Source of the DNA: Lachnospiraceae bacterium
Lineage (GTDB): Bacteria > Bacillota > Clostridia > Lachnospirales > Lachnospiraceae
Direction of reading: 5' to 3'
Assembly (NCBI GenBank): GCA_017542245.1
Contig: JAFXXN010000158.1
Span: forward strand, 1 to 64,000
Length of the DNA: 64,000 nucleotides
Positions 42,415-50,580 of this stretch are shown piece after piece. The position numbers and the translations under genes were made by a program. Position 1 is the first letter of the stretch; every line of letters begins with the position of its first letter. Below the pieces are notes generated by a model. It saw nothing but the letters and a program-made list of their open reading frames with translations, was not told the DNA's origin and did no database searches.

Positions 42415-42434
42415 AAATAGGAGATAAGTAGAAA

Positions 42435-43310
42435 TTGAATATAGGAGATGTTTTAACACTTTGGAAATTGGATAATCCTCGGATTGGTGACAGGTATCAT
42501 AAAGATTCAGAAAGATTGATCTATAAAATTGAAACGTCATCAGGGAATTTTTTGCTTAAAGGTTTTCCCGGTGAGAAGCTGGAAACTACAATACAGGGAA
42601 ATGTAAATGCTCACCTGTTTCTCGGAAACGAGAATGAAATGGCACCGAAGCTCTATCAGACAAAAGACGGAAAATACTATATAAGGGAGCAGGATTATTG
42701 GTTTTATCTGATGGAGTTTATTGATGGCAGGCAAATGGAGGAAACTCCCGAGGATGCATTTAAGCTCGGTCAGGCGGCACGGAAGCTGCATTTGTTACAG
42801 GGCTATAAAAATATATCTCCGGAAACACAGAGTAAGGAGAGGTTTTATACCTGGTTCAGAGACCATGAGTTTGTGAAAGAATTTGATGAGATACTTGATG
42901 CAATCCCTGATTTTGAGAAAATGGATCAGTGTTTTGTGCATACGGACATCGGACCTCATAATGCGATGCTGCGTGTAAACGGTGAAGTTGTATTTATCGA
43001 TCTGGATGATGCAGGTATAGGAAGCAGGTATCTGGATCTCGGATGGCCATTTATCATGCAGTTTGTTGATTTTAACCATGATACCGAAGAAATGAAATAT
43101 CGCTTTGATCTGGCTTTGAGTTTTCTTAAGGGATATTACGGTAAGCAAACCATCTTAAAAGAAGAATATGACCTGGTTTTTCAAGGGGCAATACAAATGC
43201 ACATTTCTTACATGCAGAGTTACGGACCATATGCGGTTGATTCTCTATGGAAGATATTACGATACGGAATAGAACAAAAAGATATTTTATGGAAAATGAT
43301 TCACTGCTGA
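42435..43310 (+). CDS. APH/choline-kinase-type phosphotransferase
   Basis: A 291-residue phosphotransferase with a complete catalytic loop CFVHTDIGPHNAMLR (H-x-D-x4-N) and metal site VVFIDLDDAGIGSRYLDLGW. The N-terminal Lys of the ATP site is in NFLLKGFPGE. It starts at a TTG, supported by AGGAG 11 bases upstream; no usable ATG lies nearby. Probably phosphorylates a small alcohol or drug. Adjacent to the phosphotransferase above, yet not closely related. Confidence 0.82.
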   Translation: MNIGDVLTLWKLDNPRIGDRYHKDSERLIYKIETSSGNFLLKGFPGEKLETTIQGNVNAHLFLGNENEMAPKLYQTKDGKYYIREQDYWFYLMEFIDGRQMEETPEDAFKLGQAARKLHLLQGYKNISPETQSKERFYTWFRDHEFVKEFDEILDAIPDFEKMDQCFVHTDIGPHNAMLRVNGEVVFIDLDDAGIGSRYLDLGWPFIMQFVDFNHDTEEMKYRFDLALSFLKGYYGKQTILKEEYDLVFQGAIQMHISYMQSYGPYAVDSLWKILRYGIEQKDILWKMIHC

Positions 43311-43399
43311 AGAACTAAAACTTAGGGATGGACTTAAGGAATTTCTTGGATTTTGACCTTATAAAGTAAATTTTTTGCTGATTTGGGGTGACGAATGGT

Positions 43400-43729
43400 A
43401 TGGGTGATACAATTTGGTTTATAATAATCGGTGTAATATTTATATTATTAGGTGTTATGTTTATCTGGTTAGGTTTTAATATCTGGATAAAACAGAGGAT
43501 TGATCTTATAATTAGGTATCATATGGATAAAGTAGATGAAAAGAATAAGCCGGCTTTCTGCAGAATTATTGGTATTGGCTTACTGGTTATAGGAACAGGC
43601 GTAATAGTGTCGGGAATATGTATAATGATTACCGGAGGACTTTTAAGCTTTATTCCAATGGCTTGCGGAATTGTATTGGGAATAATGATTATTTTTTCAT
43701 CTATAATCCGTTATAACAAGAAAAATTAG
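43400..43729 (+). CDS. DUF3784-like small membrane protein
   Basis: A 109-residue protein with three membrane helices (about 6-28, 55-77, 80-100). The first helix followed by FNIWIKQRIDLIIRYHMDKV and the order of features resemble DUF3784, whose function is unknown. The ATG at 43400 is chosen with GGGGTG ending 9 bases upstream. Confidence 0.7.
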   Translation: MGDTIWFIIIGVIFILLGVMFIWLGFNIWIKQRIDLIIRYHMDKVDEKNKPAFCRIIGIGLLVIGTGVIVSGICIMITGGLLSFIPMACGIVLGIMIIFSSIIRYNKKN

Positions 43730-43794
43730 TATAAAGATGAGTATTTTTTATGAATTTTGTGCTGCCAACCAAATGCGGTGGAATGGAGAATAAA

Positions 43795-44319
43795 ATGGTT
43801 TATTATCAGGATGAAAAGTTAAGTATAAGAAGTATGGTGCCGGAGGATGCGAAAGTTTATTTTGATACTTACATGTCGTATGGTTGGCACCCGCAGATTG
43901 AAACATATGAGAATTATTATAAAGAACAGGAAAACGGTGAAAGAATGGTATTTGTTGCGGAATACGAAGGAAAAGTATGCGGTATATGCACGTTAGTGTT
44001 ACATCCAAAGGAGGGCCCTTTTGCTGGGAAGGGATATCCTGAGATTGTAGACCTCGGAGTGTTCTTCCATATTCATAAACAGGGAATCGGAGGTAAACTC
44101 CTTGATGTGGCGGAGGCTGAGGCAGTTAAGATATCCGATACTGTATTTTTAGCTGTTGGATGTCATTCAGGATATGGAGCGGCCCAGAGAATTTATGTAA
44201 AACGCGGTTATATACCTGATGGCAGCGGAGTCTGGTATCAGGGAAAGCAGCTGGAGCAGTATGCGCCTTGTGTAAACGATGATGACCTGTTGTTATTTAT
44301 GTCGAAGAAACTAAGCTAA
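43795..44319 (+). CDS. GNAT-family N-acetyltransferase
   Basis: A 174-residue GNAT protein. The N-terminal half includes KLSIRSMVPEDAKVYF, and the acetyl-CoA region has DLGVFFHIHKQGIGGKLLDV. The C-terminal AAQRIYVKRGYIPDG segment is typical. The ATG at 43795 sits behind GGAGAATAAA; a longer frame from 43750 lacks such a site. A solo GACA-type hairpin follows 20 bases downstream. Confidence 0.87.
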   Translation: MVYYQDEKLSIRSMVPEDAKVYFDTYMSYGWHPQIETYENYYKEQENGERMVFVAEYEGKVCGICTLVLHPKEGPFAGKGYPEIVDLGVFFHIHKQGIGGKLLDVAEAEAVKISDTVFLAVGCHSGYGAAQRIYVKRGYIPDGSGVWYQGKQLEQYAPCVNDDDLLLFMSKKLS

Positions 44320-44338
44320 TTATGCATTGCTAATAAAT

Positions 44339-44367
44339 GTGACAAAAAGAACCGTCCCCAGTGTCAC
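44339..44367. repeat. Solo GACA-type hairpin
   Basis: GTGACAAAAAGAACCGTCCC followed by CAGTGTCAC, one arm of the GACA type. It ends 4 bases before the GGAGG of the next gene, so it would sit in that mRNA as a 5' hairpin. Confidence 0.8.
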
Positions 44368-44384
44368 AAATTTGGAGGTTAAAA

Positions 44385-44756
44385 ATGAAAAAGTGGTATG
44401 ATGAAGAATATGAATTTACAGTTGAGGTTACGGGTTTTCTTCACGGAGATCGTACGGAAAGATACTGTCGAAACGGGGAGGAAATAGGCGATAAATATAC
44501 CTGTACCTATGGATGTCCGGTAAATAAGGACGGATACGGAATCTGTTCCAAAACCATGATGATGCTGTATCCGCTTATGGAAGCTATTCGAAGCGGCGGA
44601 GATCTTGAAAATTTGGGCGGAGACAGCAAATATACGAAAACGGTTGTTTGTCCGGATGGTTGCGTGATCTTTAAACTGACAGCAAAACCTTTGGGAAATG
44701 AGAATTTCCATAAGGGCGGTTTCTGGGAATATCCGGATGAAACGACAAAAAATTGA
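44385..44756 (+). CDS. TIGR04076-family protein
   Basis: A 123-residue protein matching TIGR04076: FTVEVTGFLHGDRTERYC, YGCPVNKDGYGICSKTM, LYPLMEAIRSGGDLENLGGD and VCPDGCVIFKL. The Cys residues could bind a metal. The function of the family is unknown. The ATG at 44385 is behind TTGGAGGTTAAAA and is preferred to an upstream in-frame ATG. Confidence 0.82.
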   Translation: MKKWYDEEYEFTVEVTGFLHGDRTERYCRNGEEIGDKYTCTYGCPVNKDGYGICSKTMMMLYPLMEAIRSGGDLENLGGDSKYTKTVVCPDGCVIFKLTAKPLGNENFHKGGFWEYPDETTKN

Positions 44757-44811
44757 TAGATAATTGGAGATAGGCATTAAAAGTATTTACAATGCGAATG
44801 CCAAGAGAAAA

Positions 44812-45912
44812 ATGAAGAAGATATATAAGAAACTGATTGCAGTCGTTGGTGTGGTTGCGGGAATTGAAGCGGTTTTCAGGATGTATCCGGCATTCGGCGG
44901 AAAAGTAACAGATAAGGACAGAGCTAATTACAGGTTGAGATGTAAGTATTTGGAAGGTAAGAAATTTATATATCCGGATGAATGGAAAATGGATGGTCTG
45001 CCCGCAAATAATAAAGTATCATCAAATGGAACCAGACCCAAAATTAAACTTCCGGTTTATACACCCGATTTCAGCATGCCCGAAAAAGGAAAGCTTAAAT
45101 TTACTTGGTTTGGGCATTCATCTATACTTTTGCAGGTGTCCGGTAAGAATATACTTATTGATCCGGTGTTTTTTAAACGCTTTTTCCCTATTCCTAAAAT
45201 GGGTCCCAAGCGCTTTTCCGATAATCCGGTAAAACCGGAGGAATTGCCGCATATCGATATAGTACTTATTACACACGATCATCACGATCATTTGGAACCG
45301 CGGACTATAAAGAATCTTGATCATAATGTGGACAGATACATAGTTCCGATAGGTATTGAAAAGCACCTTATAAAATGGGGTATAGATGCAAGGAAGATAA
45401 AAAGTCTTTCCTGGTGGGAAAGTATATCAATTGATGATAGAACGAATGTCGACGATTACCTTGAATTTACCTGTACTCCTTCCAGACATTTCTCGGGAAG
45501 AAGGCTTACCGGACAGAATCAGACGGAGTACTGTTCGTGGGTTATAAAAACATCGGATTACAAGATATTTGACAGTGGTGACGGCAGTATTGGTAAGCAT
45601 TTTGAAAAGATACATGATCGTTTTGGAGACTTTGACCTTGCGTTTATGGAATGTGGCCAGTACAGTGATAAGTGGCATTACAGTCATATGTATCCCGAAG
45701 AATCGGCAGAAATGACCGGTAAGGTCGGTGCTAAGGCGGTGGTACCTGTTCACTGGGGAGCATTTTGCATAGCCGATCATGCTTGGGATGATTCAATCAG
45801 AAGATTTACCAATAAAGCAGATGAAATGGGATTAAATGTTTTAACACCGCATATTTCTGAATCGGTTGATATCGGATGCATGGGCAAATACAAGGACGAC
45901 TGGTGGATATAA
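44812..45912 (+). CDS. Metallo-beta-lactamase-fold hydrolase (NAPE-PLD/UlaG-like)
   Basis: A 366-residue metallohydrolase with an N-terminal hydrophobic segment (about 6-20) and a metallo-beta-lactamase domain. The metal ligands are in THDHHDHLEPRT (H-x-H-x-D-H), later Asp in DSGDGSIGKH and His in VPVHWGAFC. TWFGHSSILLQVSGKNILID, preceding the metal site, is typical of the NAPE-PLD/RomA-like branch that hydrolyses phospholipid- or phosphoester-like substrates. Start at 44812 chosen because AAGAGAAAA lies just upstream and it fits family length; an in-frame TTG at 44764 is an alternative. Next gene starts one base after its stop. Confidence 0.85.
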   Translation: MKKIYKKLIAVVGVVAGIEAVFRMYPAFGGKVTDKDRANYRLRCKYLEGKKFIYPDEWKMDGLPANNKVSSNGTRPKIKLPVYTPDFSMPEKGKLKFTWFGHSSILLQVSGKNILIDPVFFKRFFPIPKMGPKRFSDNPVKPEELPHIDIVLITHDHHDHLEPRTIKNLDHNVDRYIVPIGIEKHLIKWGIDARKIKSLSWWESISIDDRTNVDDYLEFTCTPSRHFSGRRLTGQNQTEYCSWVIKTSDYKIFDSGDGSIGKHFEKIHDRFGDFDLAFMECGQYSDKWHYSHMYPEESAEMTGKVGAKAVVPVHWGAFCIADHAWDDSIRRFTNKADEMGLNVLTPHISESVDIGCMGKYKDDWWI

Positions 45913-45913
45913 T

Positions 45914-46384
45914 ATGATTAGTTTAAAACCGATAACAAGAGAAAATCTGGAAGAAGTACTTGAATTAAGGGTAAATGAAGACCAGAAAAAGTATGTAATC
46001 TCGAATGCAGAATCGCTTTCGAGAGCCTATGTGTACTCTGAGACAGCGTATCCATTTGCAGTATACGATGATGATACTATTGTGGGGTTTATTATGATGG
46101 GGTATTATGAAGTTAAGGCGTATTATACTCTTTGGGAATTCATGATAGACCGCAAATTTCAGAATAAGGGTTATGGCAGGCAAGCCTTGAAATTGGGATT
46201 GGATTTTATAAGAGACAGATTTGGACCAGTTGATATTTATACAGGAGTAACACCGGGAAACATCATAGCTAAAAAACTGTATGAATCAGTTGGATTTGAG
46301 GGTACAGGACTGGTTGAACTGGGCATGGAGGAAATGAAGTTGAAGTGCAACAAAAATCGATTAGAGGGACGGTTCTCTGATTGA
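45914..46384 (+). CDS. GNAT-family N-acetyltransferase (spermidine-type)
   Basis: A 156-residue GNAT protein. The N-terminal ISLKPITRENLEEVLELRVN and motif A FMIDRKFQNKGYGRQALKLG with the following PVDIYTGVTPGNIIAKKLYE resemble the BltD/PaiA-like polyamine acetyltransferase group. The start at 45914 lies one base after the previous stop and behind GGTGGATATAAT. The last six residues EGRFSD and the stop are from hairpin doublet 6. Confidence 0.85.
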   Translation: MISLKPITRENLEEVLELRVNEDQKKYVISNAESLSRAYVYSETAYPFAVYDDDTIVGFIMMGYYEVKAYYTLWEFMIDRKFQNKGYGRQALKLGLDFIRDRFGPVDIYTGVTPGNIIAKKLYESVGFEGTGLVELGMEEMKLKCNKNRLEGRFSD

Positions 46385-46463
46385 AAATGAATGTGCAATT
46401 GTTATAGGTTTTATGAGGCTTTTTTGAAATAAAAAAACAATCACGGAACCGTCCCTGTGATCG
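46358..46463. repeat. REPIN-like hairpin doublet 6
   Basis: The left arm (46358-46383) overlaps the acetyltransferase 3' end and provides its TGA; right arm 46438-46463. The spacer contains TGTTATAGG...TTTT and is like that of doublet 7. Confidence 0.88.
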
Positions 46464-46493
46464 AAAATCCAGGGTAAGAGAAAGGGAAAAACG

Positions 46494-46775
46494 ATGATAG
46501 ATTTTAATACAATAACGGCATGTGGGGAATGCTGCACAGGATGTAAGAAAAAGCTGGAGGCCATATGCCCGGGGTGCATAGAAGCAGACGGGCGTGTTCC
46601 GGAATGGGCAGAATCAGGTGTGTGCAAGATTCATGCCTGCTGTAAAGAGCATCATGCAAAATTTTGCGGTCTTTGTGAGGAGTTCCCATGTGAAAAGCTT
46701 CCGCAGATGATTTCATGGAATCCCAATATTGTGGAACACTTAAAGAATCTGGCGGCACAGTTTGAGGGAAGCTAA
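46494..46775 (+). CDS. DUF3795-family Cys-rich protein
   Basis: A 93-residue protein with ten or more Cys residues: CGECCTGCKKK, CPGCIEADGR, CKIHACCKEH and CGLCEEFPCEKL. This is the DUF3795 signature, probably a zinc-binding domain of unknown function. GGGAAAAACG precedes the ATG. Occurs directly after doublet 6. Confidence 0.88.
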   Translation: MIDFNTITACGECCTGCKKKLEAICPGCIEADGRVPEWAESGVCKIHACCKEHHAKFCGLCEEFPCEKLPQMISWNPNIVEHLKNLAAQFEGS

Positions 46776-46796
46776 TGATTTTCTTAAGAAGAAAAT

Positions 46797-46825
46797 GTGA
46801 CAAAAAGAACCGTCCCCATTGTCAC
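46797..46825. repeat. Solo GACA-type hairpin
   Basis: GTGACAAAAAGAACCGTCCC followed by CATTGTCAC, nearly identical to the solo arm at 44339. It lies in the gap between the DUF3795 gene and the next HAD gene. Confidence 0.8.
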
Positions 46826-46845
46826 CAAGGAGAACGAAGGATAAC

Positions 46846-47565
46846 ATGATACTGATATTTGATTTCTTTGAAACACTTTTAAATAATAAATCCATAGATT
46901 TTAATCGTGGATTAAAGCCATTATGGGAGAAGCATTATAGAGATAAATGTTCATTTGAAGAGATATGTAAATTTGGAGAGAAACTGTTCGTTCATCTTCA
47001 GAATATGCATAAAGATGGCAATGAGTTTCCTTTTGTAAAGGATGAACTGCCTTTATACGCAGAAAAATACGGTGGGGAAGTAGTCAGTATGACGACTGAA
47101 GAAGAAACGGATTTTCTAATGCTGTGCAATGATATGGAACTTATCCCCGGTGTAAAGGATATGCTGGATGAATTTGAAAATGATAGAATACCTATGTATG
47201 TTCTGTCAAACAGTGGTTTTACTGCAAAAGCTCTTTGGACTGTGCTTGACCGCTTTGGAATAGGGCAGTATTTCTCTAATGTATGGTCAAGTGCTGATTA
47301 TGGAAAGATTAAGCCATGCCGAGAGGTTTTTGATATGGCTATAAATACTGCCTTATCAGAACATCCCGAGGAAAGAAAAGAGGATATCCTGTTTATCGGG
47401 GATATGTATGAGACCGATGTAACAGGTGCCCAAGCCGCCGGAATAAAATCAGTGTGGATCAACAGAAAGAAAGAGGAAGACGTTCTAAAATATGCAACAT
47501 ATCAGATTGCAGAAACAAGTAGCTTGTTAGACTTAGTAAAATCAATCAGAGGGACGGTTCTCTGA
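46846..47565 (+). CDS. HAD-IA family hydrolase
   Basis: A 239-residue HAD phosphatase. Motif I is LIFDFFETLLNN (nucleophile Asp, second position Phe instead of Asp, like haloacid dehalogenases), motif II is MYVLSNSGFTAK, the Lys is in ADYGKIKPCREVF and motif IV is LFIGDMYETDVTGA. It could be a dehalogenase or a phosphatase. The ATG at 46846 with GAAGGATAAC is preferred over an upstream TTG. The ending KSIRGTVL and the stop come from hairpin doublet 7. Confidence 0.87.
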   Translation: MILIFDFFETLLNNKSIDFNRGLKPLWEKHYRDKCSFEEICKFGEKLFVHLQNMHKDGNEFPFVKDELPLYAEKYGGEVVSMTTEEETDFLMLCNDMELIPGVKDMLDEFENDRIPMYVLSNSGFTAKALWTVLDRFGIGQYFSNVWSSADYGKIKPCREVFDMAINTALSEHPEERKEDILFIGDMYETDVTGAQAAGIKSVWINRKKEEDVLKYATYQIAETSSLLDLVKSIRGTVL

Positions 47566-47648
47566 TTGAAAATGAAGGTGTCATTGTTATTGGAAAAACA
47601 AGGGGTTTCATAAATGAAAAATCAATCGCAGAACCGTCCCTATGATTG
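47543..47648. repeat. REPIN-like hairpin doublet 7
   Basis: Left arm 47543-47568 encodes the last residues and TGA of the HAD gene; right arm 47623-47648. Both arms are close to consensus, and the spacer resembles that of doublet 6. Confidence 0.9.
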
Positions 47649-47661
47649 AAAGGGAGAAAAA

Positions 47662-48294
47662 ATGAAAACAAGAAGTGAAGCATTAACATACGGACTATCA
47701 TTTCCTGATACTTACTCTGATATTCCTTTTCATGATCCGAACTGGCAATTGGTACGATACAAGGGTAACAAAAAGGCGTTTCTTTGGACGTACGAAAAGG
47801 ATGGATATGTGAATCTGAATGTCAAGGTTGATCCGGAGAGAGCTTACCTTTGGCGGAGCATGTACAAGTCAGTCATCCCGGGATACCATCAGAATAAGGA
47901 TCATTGGAACACGATCATTCTGGACGAAAGTATACCGGAGAATGATATAAAGACCATGATAGCTGAAAGTTATGAGCTGGTAAGCGACAGCCCCTCAAAG
48001 CGGATATATGAAGCTGTAAAGAAGATACCTTACGGACATGTGGCTACATACGGTCAGGTGGCAGAACTGGCAGGGGACAGGAAGATGGCCAGGGCTGTAG
48101 GTAATGCACTTCATAAAAATCCTGACCCGGATGGTATTCCCTGTTACAGAGTAGTTAATTCAAAAGGTGAGCTGGCCGGTGAGTTTGCTTTTGGAGGTGC
48201 GTGGGAACAAGGGAAACTTCTTGAAGCAGAAGGGGTTGAAGTTATAAATGGAAGGGTAGACCTTTCTAGATACCAGTGGAGTGTGGGTAAATAA
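47662..48294 (+). CDS. MmcQ/YjbR domain fused to O6-alkylguanine methyltransferase-like domain
   Basis: A 210-residue two-domain protein. Residues 1-112 form a MmcQ/YjbR-like DNA-binding fold (LVRYKGNKKAFLWTYEKDGY, VNLNVKVDPERAYLWR). Residues 113-205 form the C-terminal domain of alkylguanine-DNA alkyltransferases, with YEAVKKIPYGHVATYGQVAE, ARAVGNALHKNP and the active-site IPCYRVVNSKG in which the acceptor Cys is kept (PCYRV instead of PCHRV). A repair role, removing alkyl groups from DNA in a suicide reaction, is likely; the change of His to Tyr near the Cys is a variation. GGGAGAAAAA precedes the ATG. Confidence 0.88.
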   Translation: MKTRSEALTYGLSFPDTYSDIPFHDPNWQLVRYKGNKKAFLWTYEKDGYVNLNVKVDPERAYLWRSMYKSVIPGYHQNKDHWNTIILDESIPENDIKTMIAESYELVSDSPSKRIYEAVKKIPYGHVATYGQVAELAGDRKMARAVGNALHKNPDPDGIPCYRVVNSKGELAGEFAFGGAWEQGKLLEAEGVEVINGRVDLSRYQWSVGK

Positions 48295-48311
48295 AGAAAA
48301 GGAGAAGAAAA

Positions 48312-49196
48312 GTGGGAGAAATACAGTATTTTACATCGGAAAAAATAGCAGAAAACAGTTGGATGATTAAGAATAACTTCGGAGATTCTACACCTGCTAT
48401 TTGTTATCTTATTGAAGGAGAGAATTATGCACTTTTGATCGATTCGATCATTGGTATCGGTAATCTTAAAAAGTTTTGCGAGACACTGACAAAGAAACCG
48501 ATAAAGCTTGTCAATACGCATGCGCATTCAGATCATGTGGGAGGAAATTTCCATTTTGAAGAGTGTTATATGCATCATAGGGATATCGGCTTTTTTCAGA
48601 CAGTAATGGGGATAAATAAAGAAAAAGTATTTGAGATTACAAAGAATATGGCACCGGAAGATTTTAGGGAAAAGATGGTGCTTGACGATAATTTTGCTGA
48701 CTGGAAGCCGATGAAAACATACCCGGTATATGACGGCGATGAATTTGACCTCGGGGACAGGATAATAGAGGTTGTCGAGGTATTAGGACATACGGAAGGT
48801 TCTATAGTTCTGATCGATCATAAAACCAGGATATGTTATGCAGGTGACGCATGCAACAGTAATACATTGCTTGATCTGCCAACTTCATTACCGGTGGAGA
48901 CATATTACGGATATCTTAAGCATCTTAAAGATCATCAGCCCGAGTTTGACATGATGTACTGCGGACATGAATTCTTTAAAGCGGGAGTACTCGATGAAGC
49001 TTTGGAGACTGTGGCAACGGTGCTTGACGGTACGGATGCCAAGTGTGAAAGAATCGGAATAATGGGAACACCTGTCTTATATGCTGCGGAGAAGATAAAG
49101 GACGGATACCCCAGAGTAGATGGCAAACGTTTCAATATGAGCTATCTTCCTGACAGGATAAAAGCGCTTGAAAGCACTAAACAGATTATTAAATGA
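48312..49196 (+). CDS. Metallo-beta-lactamase-fold hydrolase
   Basis: A 294-residue metallohydrolase. Metal ligands: NTHAHSDHVGGNFHFE (H-x-H-x-D-H), later His in VEVLGHTEGSIVL and Asp in CYAGDACNS, and MYCGHEFFKAG with the last His. The order follows glyoxalase II or aryl-sulfatase-like MBL enzymes. The start is a GTG with AAAAGGAGAAGAAAA upstream, 17 bases after the previous gene, so the pair may share an mRNA. Substrate unknown. Confidence 0.88.
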   Translation: MGEIQYFTSEKIAENSWMIKNNFGDSTPAICYLIEGENYALLIDSIIGIGNLKKFCETLTKKPIKLVNTHAHSDHVGGNFHFEECYMHHRDIGFFQTVMGINKEKVFEITKNMAPEDFREKMVLDDNFADWKPMKTYPVYDGDEFDLGDRIIEVVEVLGHTEGSIVLIDHKTRICYAGDACNSNTLLDLPTSLPVETYYGYLKHLKDHQPEFDMMYCGHEFFKAGVLDEALETVATVLDGTDAKCERIGIMGTPVLYAAEKIKDGYPRVDGKRFNMSYLPDRIKALESTKQIIK

Positions 49197-49234
49197 TGGC
49201 ATCATTAATTAGGAGAAAAAGAGGTTGAGGAAAA

Positions 49235-49996
49235 ATGATAACAGATGCATTTGATAATTTAACAGAAGAAATAATAAAAGTAGGTCGTAATGAGAATGCC
49301 AAAAAGGTTGATGCATGCATATTAACATTCTCAAATGAGATCCTGAAATATGTACTTGAACAGTATGACTGTACAAAGATAGGAGATCTTTATTCTTCGA
49401 ACGGAACTAATCCCGTGTATGGCTTTTCATATAACGGGAAGGAATTTGCAGTATATATGTCTTATGTCGGTGCACCGGGATGCGTGGCAGATATTGAGGA
49501 TACAATGACAGTTATTAAAACCGATAAGTATGTCGTATTCGGGGGAAGCGGATGCCTCAATAAGGATATAGCGAGAGGCAGAGTTATGGTTCCGACAGCA
49601 GCATATCGTGATGAGGGTACCTCATATCATTATGTTCCGGCATCGGATTACATCAAAGTAAAGAACAGTGATGTTGTGGCATCCTTTATGGAAGAGGCAG
49701 GACTTCCCTTTATTCAAGGAAAGACCTGGACTACGGATGCTGTGCATCGTGAGACAAGGGGTAATTTTGAAAAAAGGAAGGCCGAGGGCTGTATATCTGT
49801 AGAAATGGAGTGCGCAGCAGTACAGGCTATGTGTGACTACAGAGGACTTAATGCATATTTCTTCTTTACATGCGGAGATCTTCTGGATGCACCTAAATGG
49901 GATGCCAGAAAAGAAAAAAATCAGAAGAAACACACGCAGCATGATCCCGGTCATTTTGAGATAGCGCTGGAACTGGCATCATATATTGTAAGATAA
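49235..49996 (+). CDS. Nucleoside phosphorylase-family protein
   Basis: A 253-residue phosphorylase (purine nucleoside/uridine phosphorylase fold) with ILTFSNEILKYVLEQYDC near the N terminus, VVFGGSGCLNKDIARGRVMV and CISVEMECAAVQAMCDYRG, the nucleoside-binding M-E motif, plus FFFTCGDLLDAP. It cleaves nucleosides with phosphate, giving a base and ribose phosphate. Length fits the family. Whether purines or uridine are used cannot be read. AGAGGTTGAGGAAAA precedes the ATG. Confidence 0.85.
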   Translation: MITDAFDNLTEEIIKVGRNENAKKVDACILTFSNEILKYVLEQYDCTKIGDLYSSNGTNPVYGFSYNGKEFAVYMSYVGAPGCVADIEDTMTVIKTDKYVVFGGSGCLNKDIARGRVMVPTAAYRDEGTSYHYVPASDYIKVKNSDVVASFMEEAGLPFIQGKTWTTDAVHRETRGNFEKRKAEGCISVEMECAAVQAMCDYRGLNAYFFFTCGDLLDAPKWDARKEKNQKKHTQHDPGHFEIALELASYIVR

Positions 49997-50042
49997 TGAC
50001 TATATATCAAGAATTATAATAATTTAGGAGAGGTGACAAATT

Positions 50043-50567
50043 ATGATCTTATTGGTAATTGATATGCAGAAAGGTATCGTAGATGAAGAACTATACGGCT
50101 ATGATACTTTTATAGAGAGGACGGTCAGACTGATCGAAGCGGCCAGAAAAAACAATGTTGAGGTAGTATATGTTAGGCATGATGCAGGTCCCGGCAGTGG
50201 AATGTCTGTTGGAGACGATGATTTTGAAATCGCAGATCAGGTTCGCCCCGAACAGGGAGAAAAGGTTTTTGTAAAAACAATAAACAGCTGTTTTGGAAAT
50301 AAAGACTTTAAGGAATATTTGAAACAGCAGGAAGACAAGCGCCTGATGATAATAGGTTTGCAGACAAATTATTGTATAGATGCCACAATTAAATCTGCTT
50401 TTGAAAGAGGCTTTGAGGTTATCATTCCGGAGGGAACAAACAGCACTTTCGACAATGATTATATGACTGGTGAAACTACCGTCAGGTATTATAACGAAGA
50501 TGTCTGGGAAAATATTGTTGATTCTGTAACCATCGAGGAAGCCATAGATATGTTGTCGCGAAAATAA
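50043..50567 (+). CDS. Isochorismatase-family cysteine hydrolase
   Basis: A 174-residue cysteine hydrolase. The catalytic triad is visible: Asp in LLVIDMQKGIVDEE, Lys in KVFVKTINSCFGN, Cys in IGLQTNYCIDATIKSAFERG. The substrates of this fold range from isochorismate to nicotinamide and ureidoacrylates; this member cannot be assigned. GGAGAGGTGACAAATT precedes the ATG; the next gene is 13 bases downstream and probably co-transcribed. Confidence 0.9.
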   Translation: MILLVIDMQKGIVDEELYGYDTFIERTVRLIEAARKNNVEVVYVRHDAGPGSGMSVGDDDFEIADQVRPEQGEKVFVKTINSCFGNKDFKEYLKQQEDKRLMIIGLQTNYCIDATIKSAFERGFEVIIPEGTNSTFDNDYMTGETTVRYYNEDVWENIVDSVTIEEAIDMLSRK

Positions 50568-50580
50568 CGAGGAAATTAAA

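Noticed and set aside
13325-47648. The GGGACGG doublets as ordinary rho-independent terminators
   Set aside because: They have good stems but no T-run, and they occur as paired inverted units that also overlap coding sequence.
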